Origin: a virus
IMG/VR virus record: IMGVR_UViG_3300031857_000807
Coordinates: 1-32,647 of that record
Direction: 5' to 3' (one strand)
DNA: 32,647 nt
A program made the translations under genes and the position numbers. Under the pieces are notes generated by a model that worked only from the letters and a program-made list of their open reading frames with translations, ran no database searches and was not told the origin of the DNA. This document shows positions 1-6,669 of the stretch, one piece after another (the stretch's first letter is position 1; every line of letters begins with the position of its first letter).

Positions 1-729
1 TGAGCGTATTCTTTTATCATACTGTAAAAAATATAGCCCATGTACTAGCTCCTGAGATCTATGCTTAACTACTCTAATAGTAGGATAGAATCCATCGTTA
101 ACCTCAAAGCGCTGGAGTATATAAGCGAACTCTACCAGGTTAGCTAAATTTTTAGATCCTCTTATATCGTTAAGATTAATTAGCCTTCCCATAGAGTCCG
201 TAGCTTTAGCGTCTGTATGGGCGATAATAATAGTAGCTATGTTAAGTCTGGTAGTAGCTTCCTTAAGCTTCTTAGAGAAAGATCCCTGCTCCTTAGCTGT
301 CTTATCATTGTAGAGAGCGCTGGTAGTAATGTTATCGAAGATAAGTACATCTGGTCTAAAGAAGTCTAACCACTCGAAGAAGGTAAGCTCGCTCACGGTC
401 TTAGACTCTAGCTCAGAGTAAGCATTAGTAGTTAATAGCTTATCATGGCTAGGCATACCGTAAGCTACTTGGCGCTTATAATCGTCTACCGTTTCCTCGC
501 TTAACCAGATACCTACCGATAGCTCATTTTGGGGGTTAAAAATAATATCTCTTAAAAGCGTCCTGACGAGCGTTGACTTGCCTCCCCCTGTGGTACCAAG
601 GACCAGGTGTAAAGAAGCTCGCCTAAGCCCATTATGAGCGTTTAGGAAGCCTAATCTGGAGTGGGCATGGACCTGTTTTAGCTTATCCTCGTACTGCTGC
701 TGGTCGTCATTAGTAAAATACAGCGTCAC
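1..729 (-). CDS. DnaB/RepA-like replicative helicase (partial, 3' end outside window)
   Basis: RecA-fold ATPase likely to unwind DNA at the phage fork. Translating the complement from GTG at 729 gives an open frame that runs off the left edge without a stop. Walker A (GTTGGGKST) lies near residue 45 and Walker B (VLIFDN) near residue 125. A later IIIAHTDAK segment fits the sensor region of DnaB-type helicases. The N-terminal domain is much shorter than in DnaB, so primase binding through that domain is unlikely. The GTG start is chosen because AAGGGG sits six bases upstream. The replication initiator gene lies just upstream on the same strand, which supports a replication module. A RepA-type helicase or another RecA-like ATPase is possible. 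Confidence 0.8.
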   Translation of the reverse strand, partial: MTLYFTNDDQQQYEDKLKQVHAHSRLGFLNAHNGLRRASLHLVLGTTGGGKSTLVRTLLRDIIFNPQNELSVGIWLSEETVDDYKRQVAYGMPSHDKLLTTNAYSELESKTVSELTFFEWLDFFRPDVLIFDNITTSALYNDKTAKEQGSFSKKLKEATTRLNIATIIIAHTDAKATDSMGRLINLNDIRGSKNLANLVEFAYILQRFEVNDGFYPTIRVVKHRSQELVHGLYFLQYDKRIRS

Positions 730-759
730 GTTAAACCCCTTGCGTTATTAAAATCATTT

Positions 760-1566
760 TTATTTAGTAAACCCATAATCGTACGGTACTACTTTCGCTG
801 CTGCTTCTTCGAAAAAAGCTTTTAGATTAAAATCTGCTTCGCTCAGATTACCCTTCAAGCGCTTGTTATTATCTCGCTCTATCCAGCTAGATAGGAATGA
901 TCCTGCATGGCGCTTTTTATTCTCATTTTGCCAGTAGAAAGCTTTCTCAATCGTATTCGCCAAGTATTCTTCGTCGTATTTTTTTAGGAGCTTTTCCTGG
1001 ATAGGTAAAGATCCTTTACGAAGCCAGGTATTAATTTCAGGATCGGTAAAGTTAAGCACTTCTAGCGGTGAAACATTAACACTGAGCGTAGAATTTTGGT
1101 AAGAAGCCTTCTCCTTTTCCTTAGCCTTATCCTTAACCTTAACCTTAGCTTTATCTTTATCCTTCTCCTTAATACTATCGCTAGTATTGCTATACTCTAT
1201 GGATAGAGTATATAATCTACCTACTTCTAATGAGTTATAAGTAATACTTTCTTTACTCAGTGCATCCATAACGGAGCCGTGAACTTTAGACGCAGGGTTT
1301 AATTTTCCGTACTGAAAGTCTAAAAATTTTGGAATGAAGTATTTGAACTCGCTTAAACGGAGTACTCTATCACTAAAAAAAGTAGATATATCGTCATCTT
1401 TAAACTTCTCTTTTAGTACTAACTCTACCAGCTCTAAATCTATCGTTACTATACCAGCATGGTTACAAGTACAGAGTAAATATTCCCATAGAAGCTTATG
1501 CTTACTAGATAATCTTCGATACCAGGGATCTGTAAACTTCTCAGTATCAGTAAAACGCTTGGCCAT
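760..1566 (-). CDS. Phage replication initiator / helicase-loader-like protein
   Basis: A 268-residue protein with the layout of phage replisome organisers. Residues 1-110 resemble a winged-helix DNA-binding domain, residues 132-154 are an alternating lysine linker (KDKAKVKVKDKAKEKEK), and residues 165-268 form a smaller domain that could contact the helicase (inferred). It lies directly upstream of the helicase gene on the same strand. The ATG has a strong site (AAGGGGGTATTAT) before it. The linker is encoded by hexamer repeats flanked by two perfect inverted repeats, so the gene may contain the origin, as lambda O does. Family assignment is by layout and context, not by a decisive motif. 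Confidence 0.7.
   Translation of the reverse strand: MAKRFTDTEKFTDPWYRRLSSKHKLLWEYLLCTCNHAGIVTIDLELVELVLKEKFKDDDISTFFSDRVLRLSEFKYFIPKFLDFQYGKLNPASKVHGSVMDALSKESITYNSLEVGRLYTLSIEYSNTSDSIKEKDKDKAKVKVKDKAKEKEKASYQNSTLSVNVSPLEVLNFTDPEINTWLRKGSLPIQEKLLKKYDEEYLANTIEKAFYWQNENKKRHAGSFLSSWIERDNNKRLKGNLSEADFNLKAFFEEAAAKVVPYDYGFTK
1106..1171. repeat. Eleven imperfect tandem hexamers (NCCTTA) inside the initiator gene
   Basis: On the plus strand the bases read as consecutive hexamers gccttc, tccttt, tcctta, gcctta, tcctta, acctta, acctta, gcttta, tcttta, tccttc, tcctta. Five in a row (1118-1147) match NCCTTA exactly. On the coding (minus) strand the unit is TAAGGN, giving alternating lysine codons. The array may simply encode the basic linker, or act as iterons bound by the initiator. 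Confidence 0.85.
1171..1188. repeat. Perfect inverted repeat, 7-base arms
   Basis: AATACTA (1171-1177) and TAGTATT (1182-1188) are exact reverse complements with four bases between them. The repeat abuts the hexamer array inside the replication initiator gene and lies three bases from a second, longer inverted repeat. Confidence 0.85.
1191..1212. repeat. Perfect inverted repeat, 10-base arms
   Basis: TATACTCTAT (1191-1200) and ATAGAGTATA (1203-1212) are exact reverse complements around a GG centre. The near-palindrome is coding (about residues 118-125 of the initiator), yet is perfectly symmetrical, which protein coding alone does not require. It is followed by an AT-rich stretch. Confidence 0.88.
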
Positions 1567-1661
1567 ATAATACCCCCTTATAAGTGATCTTTAAAAAACT
1601 GCTGCCTAAATAGGTAATTATTATAGATAAGCTTAAAATTAATTTTCTACAATTAAAAAAA

Positions 1662-1670
1662 TGGTACAAT
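1662..1670 (+). promoter_or_regulatory. Extended -10 promoter for the early plus-strand operon
   Basis: TGGTACAAT fits an extended -10 element (TGnTATAAT with one mismatch). It lies in the gap between the divergent initiator gene and the first plus-strand gene, 30 bases before that ATG. No good -35 is visible, which extended -10 promoters tolerate. Confidence 0.5.
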
Positions 1671-1700
1671 GAAAAATATATAAAACTATGGCGGTATTAA

Positions 1701-1901
1701 ATGACTAAATATTTTACACTTCTTTTTTTGCTATTATTTATATCATGCGGATCTAAAAACGATAAGAGATGCTTCACTAGAGATGAAGCTATACTATCCT
1801 GCCAAGCTGAAGAGATCGCTAATAAACAAGTAGACGCACCTACCGCTAAAAAATTATGTGAGCCATTTTATCCCACTTCTATTAGTTGTTATAACCTTTA
1901 A
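1701..1901 (+). CDS. Small lipoprotein, first gene of the early operon
   Basis: A 66-residue protein with a hydrophobic N-terminal segment ending in a lipobox-like LFISC, so Cys16 would be lipidated and the rest exported. F at the -3 position makes the lipobox imperfect. The mature part has four further cysteines and no recognised domain. It is the first gene after the extended -10 promoter, with a GGCGGTATTAA start region. An early phage lipoprotein could block superinfection, but nothing in the sequence proves this. Confidence 0.7.
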   Translation: MTKYFTLLFLLLFISCGSKNDKRCFTRDEAILSCQAEEIANKQVDAPTAKKLCEPFYPTSISCYNL

Positions 1902-1913
1902 AGGAGTTATTAA

Positions 1914-2495
1914 ATGAAAGTATTAGTAGCCTGCGAGTATTCGGGGATAGTTAGAGATGCATTTATTAAATTAGGTCACGATGCTATAAGTTGTGATCTT
2001 TTACCTACTGATAGTCCAGGTCCTCATTATCAAGGTAATGTTTTAGATATTATCGGGGGGGGGTATGATCTTATGATAGCTCATCCTCCGTGTACCTATC
2101 TGTCTGTATCTGGTATGCACTGGACTAAAAGAGGTTTAAGGGATCCTAAGTTGACAGAGGATGCTTTAGACTTTGTTAAAATTTTACTAGATGCTCCGAT
2201 TAAAAGAATAGCTCTAGAGAATCCTATATCTGTAATATCTAGCAGGATTAGAAAGCCAGATCAGATAATTAACCCATTTATGTTTGGTCACGATGCTAGT
2301 AAAAAAACATGCTTATGGTTAAAAAATCTTCCACTATTAACTGCTACCGATTTAATTTTAAAAGATAGGTACTCTAATCAGACTCCTTCTGGACAAAATA
2401 ATTTAGGACCATCCAAAGATAGATGGAAAATTAGATCTAAGACTTATCATGGCATAGCGGATGCTATGGCTAACCAATGGGGTAGTCTGTGTTAA
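1914..2495 (+). CDS. Small C5-cytosine methyltransferase-like protein
   Basis: A 193-residue Rossmann-type protein. VLVACEYSGIVRDAF (residues 3-17) matches the S-adenosylmethionine motif I of C5 methyltransferases, CDLLP (27-31) fits the next acidic motif, and HPPCTYLS (57-64) corresponds to the catalytic PC motif with Cys60. LENP (101-104) sits where ENV normally holds the target cytosine. There is no target-recognition domain and the protein is far shorter than a full Dcm-type enzyme, so specificity would need a partner or be relaxed. Gly48-50 are encoded by nine consecutive G. The start has AAAGGAG upstream. A base-modifying role other than methylation cannot be excluded. Confidence 0.75.
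   Translation: MKVLVACEYSGIVRDAFIKLGHDAISCDLLPTDSPGPHYQGNVLDIIGGGYDLMIAHPPCTYLSVSGMHWTKRGLRDPKLTEDALDFVKILLDAPIKRIALENPISVISSRIRKPDQIINPFMFGHDASKKTCLWLKNLPLLTATDLILKDRYSNQTPSGQNNLGPSKDRWKIRSKTYHGIADAMANQWGSLC
2055..2063 (+). repeat. G9 homopolymer inside the methyltransferase-like gene
   Basis: Nine consecutive G encode Gly48-Gly50 just before the catalytic motif. It is the longest G run I noticed in this AT-rich window. A gain or loss of one base would frameshift the protein before its catalytic cysteine. Confidence 0.9.
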
Positions 2496-2698
2496 AGCAT
2501 ACTTCTAGCGAGTTAATATTATGCTCGATCTGCGGATATGAGAAAGAGCTTTACTATGACGATAATGGTAGTGTAACGTCTGAAGCATCTTGTAAGTGTA
2601 AACGAAAAGTAAAATTAATAAACGGTATGAAGCCTTTAGACTGGGCGATTAAACAGATAGAAAAAGATTTATTAAAAACTAAAAGGGGTATTAAATGA
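2489..2698 (+). CDS. Small zinc-ribbon-like protein
   Basis: A 69-residue protein with CSIC near residue 12 and CKCK near residue 35, a likely four-cysteine zinc ribbon, followed by a basic C-terminal helix. It starts with GTG, overlaps the end of the methyltransferase-like gene by seven bases, and its end overlaps the ERF gene start as ATGA. The tight packing suggests translational coupling with the recombinase. It may bind nucleic acid, but no family is recognised. Confidence 0.7.
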   Translation: MLKHTSSELILCSICGYEKELYYDDNGSVTSEASCKCKRKVKLINGMKPLDWAIKQIEKDLLKTKRGIK

Positions 2699-3342
2699 AA
2701 GCTAACTCTCTAAACTTATTCCAGCGTATTAATTTAGTAATGAAGTCAGTAGATAGCGTCCATAAAGGATCTACTGTAGAAATGGGTAATGGCAGATCTT
2801 ATACTGCTGTCACGCACGACGATGTTACCGCTCTATTACATGGTCCATTAACTTCTGCTGGTATAGTAGCTATGCCAGATATGGCAGACTTCTCTTTAGA
2901 GGCTATCGAGTCTAAGAGTGAGTACCAGGGAAAAGTAACTACTAAGATATCATACCTAGCCAAGATCCAGGCTAGCGTTACCTTTATTAATATCGACGAT
3001 CCAGCAGAAAAGATAACTACCAAGTGCTACTCATACGCTATGGATAGCTCAGATAAAGCCATGGGTAAGGCTTACTCTATGGCGCTTAAGTACTGCTACC
3101 TTAAGACCTTTATGTTAGAAAGCTTAGATGAGGAAGAGTCCAGAGATTATGAGAAGCCTTATTCTATTACTGTTACTAATGCTAAAAATACTTTTCCTGC
3201 TAATGAGTTAGCTACCCCAGCGCAGATAGGCGCTATTAAGAAGCTGTACCCTATGAGCTACCTAGAAAAACTTGATCCTAATACTATTACAAAAAAACAG
3301 GCTGGAGAGTTAATATCTAACGCTCCCAAAAATAAGGGGTAA
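2695..3342 (+). CDS. erf: ERF-family single-strand annealing recombinase
   Basis: A 215-residue protein of the ERF family, which anneals complementary single strands in phage recombination and end repair. The diagnostic region is residues 121-141 ([20 protein letters not shown]), typical of the C-terminal part of the ERF core. [16 protein letters not shown]-like residues around 30-45 fit the family N-terminus. It has a strong AAAAGGGGTATTAA start region. SSB, a DnaQ-like exonuclease and a RusA-like resolvase follow nearby, together making a plausible recombination module. Confidence 0.85.
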   Translation: MKANSLNLFQRINLVMKSVDSVHKGSTVEMGNGRSYTAVTHDDVTALLHGPLTSAGIVAMPDMADFSLEAIESKSEYQGKVTTKISYLAKIQASVTFINIDDPAEKITTKCYSYAMDSSDKAMGKAYSMALKYCYLKTFMLESLDEEESRDYEKPYSITVTNAKNTFPANELATPAQIGAIKKLYPMSYLEKLDPNTITKKQAGELISNAPKNKG

Positions 3343-3344
3343 TT

Positions 3345-3491
3345 ATGCCATTAAAGAAAGGTAAGTCTAAAAAAGTAATCTCAGAGAATATCAAGAAAGA
3401 GATTAAAAGCGGAAAGAGCCAGGCTCAGTCTGTAGCTATCGCTCTCTCTGTAGCTGGAAAGTCTAAAAAGAAAAAAACCAAAAAGAAGTAG
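3345..3491 (+). CDS. Tiny basic lysine-rich protein (MPLKKG type), early copy
   Basis: A 48-residue protein starting [16 protein letters not shown] and ending in a lysine tail. About a third of the residues are lysine. The ATG lies two bases after the ERF stop, with AAGGGG upstream. Short proteins with this opening are common in phages, but no biochemical role is known to me. Its charge suggests nucleic-acid binding. A related 45-residue protein with the same MPLKKG start lies in the late region at 19467-19604. Confidence 0.7.
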   Translation: MPLKKGKSKKVISENIKKEIKSGKSQAQSVAIALSVAGKSKKKKTKKK

Positions 3492-3498
3492 GTATTAA

Positions 3499-3837
3499 AT
3501 GTTAGCAGTTAATAAAGTTATCTTACTCGGACCAGTCTACCAGATTAAGAAGATCGAGACTAAGTCAGGTAAAGAAATGGTAGCCTTTACTCTTAAGACC
3601 TGGAGAAGCGCTGGGAAAAATGAGGACGGTACTCGCAAGGAAGATAAGAAGTCCTGGCATAAGGTAGTCTCCTATGGAGCCGCTGCTACTGTACTAGGTA
3701 AGTACCTGGAGGACGGAAAGGTTATCTACCTTGAAGGAGTTATGGACTACTATAAAGATAAAGACGGTATCGAGCGTACTCAAATTATTCTAGAGTCTTT
3801 TAGCTTTATCTCAAGTGATAACCAGGCTTCTGCATGA
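3499..3837 (+). CDS. ssb: Single-stranded DNA-binding protein (OB fold)
   Basis: A 112-residue SSB that would protect single strands during replication and recombination. The pattern NKVILLGPV near the N-terminus, FTLKTWR, then SWHKVVSYG and GKVIYLEGVMDYYKDKDGIERT is characteristic of the SSB OB fold. The protein stops soon after the fold and lacks the acidic C-terminal tip that bacterial SSB uses to recruit partners, so it may not bind host SSB-interacting proteins. TAGGTATTAA precedes the ATG. Its stop overlaps the next start as ATGA. Confidence 0.9.
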   Translation: MLAVNKVILLGPVYQIKKIETKSGKEMVAFTLKTWRSAGKNEDGTRKEDKKSWHKVVSYGAAATVLGKYLEDGKVIYLEGVMDYYKDKDGIERTQIILESFSFISSDNQASA

Positions 3838-4538
3838 TAACTCACGATCTATCGGGATACCTTCCTAAGATCGAGCATTATCTTGTAGTGGACTTAGAAA
3901 CTACTGATAGAGTCTCTTTAAATGCCCAGCTAATAACTGGGTATTTTTTATTACTCGATAAAAACTTAAAGATAATTAAAGAGTATGACTTAAAAGCTAG
4001 ACCTATGATCTGGGATAAGCAGGCAGAAGATAGCGTAGCGATACATGGGATAGGATACGATCAGTGTAAAAGCTTCCCTATCCATAGTCAGGCCATGCAG
4101 GATCTTTATAAATGGCTAGTTACCTTACCTACCTGCCACTTCGTAGCTCATGCTAATAGAACTATCTTTGGTAAGTTTAGTACTTATGATTACGCTGTAC
4201 TTACTTCTAATCTATTTTACTACTCTTACCAGTTTATGCTCTATTCTCGCTGCCCTACTAAGTCTATAATTTCTACCCATAGCCTTGCAAAATACCTTAA
4301 CTTAAGCTGTAATTATGATCTAAAAAGTCTTTCTAGTTATCTCGGACTTAATGCCTTTACTCATCATGATGCTAAAGCGGATACGCTAGTATGCTATGAG
4401 ATCTTTAAGAGGCTTATTAAAGAAGTGGATATAGAGGACTTTTTAAATAAAGAAAATTTTAATCTGGGGGTACAAAATGAAACATCAAAAAAAGCACGAA
4501 GTACTAGACCTTCTCAAGTCCAAGGACTGCAATTTTAA
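3834..4538 (+). CDS. DnaQ-like 3'-5' exonuclease (DEDDh)
   Basis: A 234-residue DEDD-superfamily nuclease expected to remove 3' nucleotides from DNA using two metal ions. The four acidic residues appear as D20 and E22 in VVDLETT, D119 in TYDYAVL, and D183, with the general-base H178 in HHDAKAD (H-x4-D), the DEDDh form. It is coupled to SSB by an ATGA overlap. The last 21 codons overlap the next gene in another frame. It could proofread or process ends for the ERF pathway; no polymerase is visible in the window to pair with it. Confidence 0.8.
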   Translation: MITHDLSGYLPKIEHYLVVDLETTDRVSLNAQLITGYFLLLDKNLKIIKEYDLKARPMIWDKQAEDSVAIHGIGYDQCKSFPIHSQAMQDLYKWLVTLPTCHFVAHANRTIFGKFSTYDYAVLTSNLFYYSYQFMLYSRCPTKSIISTHSLAKYLNLSCNYDLKSLSSYLGLNAFTHHDAKADTLVCYEIFKRLIKEVDIEDFLNKENFNLGVQNETSKKARSTRPSQVQGLQF

Positions 4539-4890
4539 GGATCTCGTATCTAATCTATTCCTAACCATTGATCCAGAAAAGAAAAACTACCGTGAGCTTA
4601 TATGGCTTATGGCCATGCCAGATAGTCTTAAGAAAGAAGCCCATACTATTGTTAAAAGTACCCTTAGAGCTATCGAGCCTGAGCCTGCTACACTAGGAGA
4701 GCTTTTAGACGCATACCCTAGAGGTGCTTTATTTGATGCTCCTACATTAGGAAAGTCTTTTACTACAGAAGGTCCAGTATTTTGCGCAGCTTCTAACTCT
4801 ATTCTTATAGACGAATACGCTTGTAAGGAAGTGGGTACTGAGAGAGTGATAAGCCTCCCTTACTCTACTCATATACGCTGGGTATTTTAA
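4477..4890 (+). CDS. Unknown 137-residue early protein
   Basis: I do not recognise this protein. It is predicted soluble, with a lysine-rich start (MKHQKKHEVLDLLKSK), a helical first half and a mixed second half. It overlaps the exonuclease gene by 62 bases in another frame, an unusually long overlap for this genome, but GGGGG sits seven bases before its ATG, so the start is well supported. TAATG links it to the next gene, suggesting coupled translation. A role near the exonuclease is only suggested by position. Confidence 0.65.
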   Translation: MKHQKKHEVLDLLKSKDCNFKDLVSNLFLTIDPEKKNYRELIWLMAMPDSLKKEAHTIVKSTLRAIEPEPATLGELLDAYPRGALFDAPTLGKSFTTEGPVFCAASNSILIDEYACKEVGTERVISLPYSTHIRWVF

Positions 4891-5018
4891 TGAAGCCCTT
4901 ACCTATTTTTTTAATAATTATCTGGCTAGTTGTCGTATCTTTTTATTATGGCCATAAGATAGGATTAAAGAAGGGATCTATTAACATATCATGCCATAAG
5001 GCTTTCAATGATCTTTAG
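4890..5018 (+). CDS. 42-residue single-pass membrane protein
   Basis: The frame opens at the ATG of TAATG, sharing a base with the upstream stop. It has one hydrophobic segment (about residues 4-20, PLPIFLIIIWLVVVSFYYG) followed by a basic stretch and one cysteine, so it should sit in the inner membrane with a short tail. It overlaps the start of the metzincin-motif gene by 11 bases. No family is recognised. Its position between coupled genes supports it being real. Confidence 0.55.
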   Translation: MKPLPIFLIIIWLVVVSFYYGHKIGLKKGSINISCHKAFNDL

Positions 5019-5493
5019 AATTTTACTACTTATCTCTTTATCTATTGTTAAGGCAGAAGCTAAAGGATCTTTTAGCTATAAGTCATCTATCCCATGGGTA
5101 GCGGATCTCGCTAAAGTGGTTAACTGCGTAGCTAATAATAAAGACTTTATTAATGAGGTTAAGCTTTACCCGAAGTTTACCCATACCTTGGATAAGTCTT
5201 TAGATATATCTAAGAGTCTTGATAACCTTGGATACTTCTCTATAAGTACGTACAGGACCAAGAGTCCGTTTAGTAAGGTTATAGCCACTACCTACAAGAG
5301 CGATAAGACTACCCTGTACCTTAACCTTAGAAGTAATCCTAGACCTATGCCAGATATGATTAATACCGTATTCCATGAGTCTATGCATCTAATGGGATAT
5401 GGTCACGGAGATAACTCTCCTAAAGGTAAAGAAGAAAGCGTACCGTATAAAGTTGGATCAATAGCTTCTAAATACTATGGAGTCTGTAAATGA
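5008..5493 (+). CDS. Secreted protein with a full metzincin zinc motif
   Basis: A 161-residue protein with an N-terminal signal peptide (about residues 1-18, possible cleavage after AEA) and HESMHLMGYGH at residues 123-133. This is a complete HExxHxxGxxH motif, which in metzincin peptidases binds zinc with three histidines and activates water with the glutamate. It would act in the periplasm or outside. A clear Met-turn is not seen in the short tail after the motif, so it is not a standard metzincin. AAGG precedes the ATG. It lies between two tiny membrane-protein genes, overlapping both. Confidence 0.7.
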   Translation: MIFRILLLISLSIVKAEAKGSFSYKSSIPWVADLAKVVNCVANNKDFINEVKLYPKFTHTLDKSLDISKSLDNLGYFSISTYRTKSPFSKVIATTYKSDKTTLYLNLRSNPRPMPDMINTVFHESMHLMGYGHGDNSPKGKEESVPYKVGSIASKYYGVCK

Positions 5494-5606
5494 TAGCAGA
5501 GACTGGAAAGCTTTTTGTTTTTTTCCTAGGCTTTATTTTGGCGCTTTTAATTAGACGTAAAAAAGTTAAGTGCTATGAGATAATCGAGATAGATAAAATA
5601 AGATAG
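5490..5606 (+). CDS. 38-residue single-pass membrane protein
   Basis: The start overlaps the metzincin-motif gene stop as ATGA. One hydrophobic segment (residues 8-21, LFVFFLGFILALLI) is followed by a basic cluster RRKKVK, predicting a membrane anchor with a cytoplasmic tail. It is the last gene of the early plus-strand operon, and hairpins follow. It may work with the secreted protein before it, which is inferred only from coupling. Confidence 0.5.
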   Translation: MIAETGKLFVFFLGFILALLIRRKKVKCYEIIEIDKIR

Positions 5607-5633
5607 GTATTAATCCATCAATAGCCTATCTTA
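5599..5633 (+). terminator. Hairpin at the end of the early operon
   Basis: TAAGATAGG (5599-5607) pairs perfectly with CCTATCTTA (5625-5633), with further TATT/AATA pairing inside. It includes the stop codon of the last early gene. There is no U-tract, so it may be an mRNA-protecting hairpin rather than a terminator. Confidence 0.4.
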
Positions 5634-5640
5634 CCACCAA

Positions 5641-5675
5641 AGAAGCAGGGGTGAAGGATAACCCCACTTCCTTTA
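5641..5675. terminator. Probable bidirectional terminator between convergent genes
   Basis: GAAG...GGGGT pairs with ACCCC...CTTC across an internal mismatch, with an eight-base loop. It is followed by CTTTATAATT on the plus strand and by TTCTTT on the minus strand. It lies between the converging early operon and the DEDD nuclease gene. Confidence 0.5.
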
Positions 5676-5703
5676 TAATTGTTACGCAGTATATTAGATA
5701 AGT

Positions 5704-6669
5704 CTAGCTCAGCTCTTTTAGTGCCTTCTTCTTTTCTTTATCCAGTAGATTAAACTTATCTACGTACTCAGCTCCGCAGCTATTACAGATCAATCTTATA
5801 AATTTTCCGCTATTGGAATACCTGTACCCATGGGACTTAAAGTCTACGGATCCGCATACGCACTTATTTTGAAGGCTATCATGGTAGACGTTAAAGTTAA
5901 GAGAGCTATCCCAGCTTCTTAGTATTAGATATAACTCTTCAAGGCTTAGAATATCGTACGAGTTATAAGTACGCATACAGTCCCATGCCCGAAGATTACC
6001 AGCTAAGCACTCTTTCCATAAATCGAAGCCAGAAAATTCAGCATGATCTAGCTTCTTATACTTGGTACATAGCTTATCTGTCATATAGGCGAGCTTATTA
6101 GACGTAAAAGAGAAATGCTTCTTAGCTATTCTTAGAGTATCTATCTGTCTGAAGCTAGAAGGCTTAGGATATCCGAGCTGTATAAATCGGGCATTAAGCT
6201 TTTTAATATCAAACCGTATCCCATTTTGCGTGATAACTATATCCGCTTCGTCTAGAAGCTGCCATATCTGGGACAGGATCCCTGAGTCATCCTTAGCCCC
6301 ATCTCTGAGATCTGCGTACATTACCTGGCTCTCTGGAGAGCCTAGCCACTTAGCCGCCCACGATAATACTAGCCAGTCTTTTTTGACCTGGTTTAATCCG
6401 AAGTTTACCTCTCCGAATAACTGCCAACCGTATAACTCCAGGGGGCTAGTCTCTATATCCAGGATAAGTATTTTAGGCTCCTGCTTTTCGGGTACAGGAG
6501 GAGGCAGATCTTTAACCCCAGATAGATCTATAAGCTTCTTAGATCCTCCGCAGCTTCTTATGGCATGATCTGTTATGCCTCCAGCTAGAAGATCTTCTCT
6601 AGTGGGTACTCTGCCTATCTGGTTAGCGATACTTTTAACTTTAGCTACTATCTCATGTAGATTAATCAA
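5704..6669 (-). CDS. DEDDy RNase H-like nuclease with N-terminal repeat domain and zinc ribbon
   Basis: A 321-residue three-part protein. Residues 5-52 resemble the small repeat found beside homing endonucleases (GRVPTREDL...GGSKKLI), likely DNA-binding. Residues 67-255 form a DEDD nuclease: D71 and E73 in LDIET, D154 in IRFDIKKLNARF, and D239 in a YxxxD motif (Y235-D239), which is the DEDDy form. Residues 270-298 carry CVC and CNSC, a zinc ribbon. It starts with TTG preceded by GGGGGGATTAA, a strong site. It is transcribed apart from the early operon. It may be an RNA or DNA exonuclease in phage DNA metabolism; the substrate is unknown. Confidence 0.75.
   Translation of the reverse strand: MINLHEIVAKVKSIANQIGRVPTREDLLAGGITDHAIRSCGGSKKLIDLSGVKDLPPPVPEKQEPKILILDIETSPLELYGWQLFGEVNFGLNQVKKDWLVLSWAAKWLGSPESQVMYADLRDGAKDDSGILSQIWQLLDEADIVITQNGIRFDIKKLNARFIQLGYPKPSSFRQIDTLRIAKKHFSFTSNKLAYMTDKLCTKYKKLDHAEFSGFDLWKECLAGNLRAWDCMRTYNSYDILSLEELYLILRSWDSSLNFNVYHDSLQNKCVCGSVDFKSHGYRYSNSGKFIRLICNSCGAEYVDKFNLLDKEKKKALKELS

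Larger units (their letters stand above)
1106..1260. other. Candidate replication origin within the initiator gene
   Basis: The segment combines a tandem hexamer array, two adjacent perfect inverted repeats and an AT-rich flank, all inside a replication initiator gene that precedes a helicase gene. Lambda places its origin, with iterons and an inverted repeat, inside gene O in the same way. The structural elements are seen; the origin function is inferred. Confidence 0.5.

Noticed and set aside
1334-1570. 78-codon plus-strand frame
   Set aside because: It lies antisense to the initiator gene, has no ribosome site and low-complexity serine-rich content.
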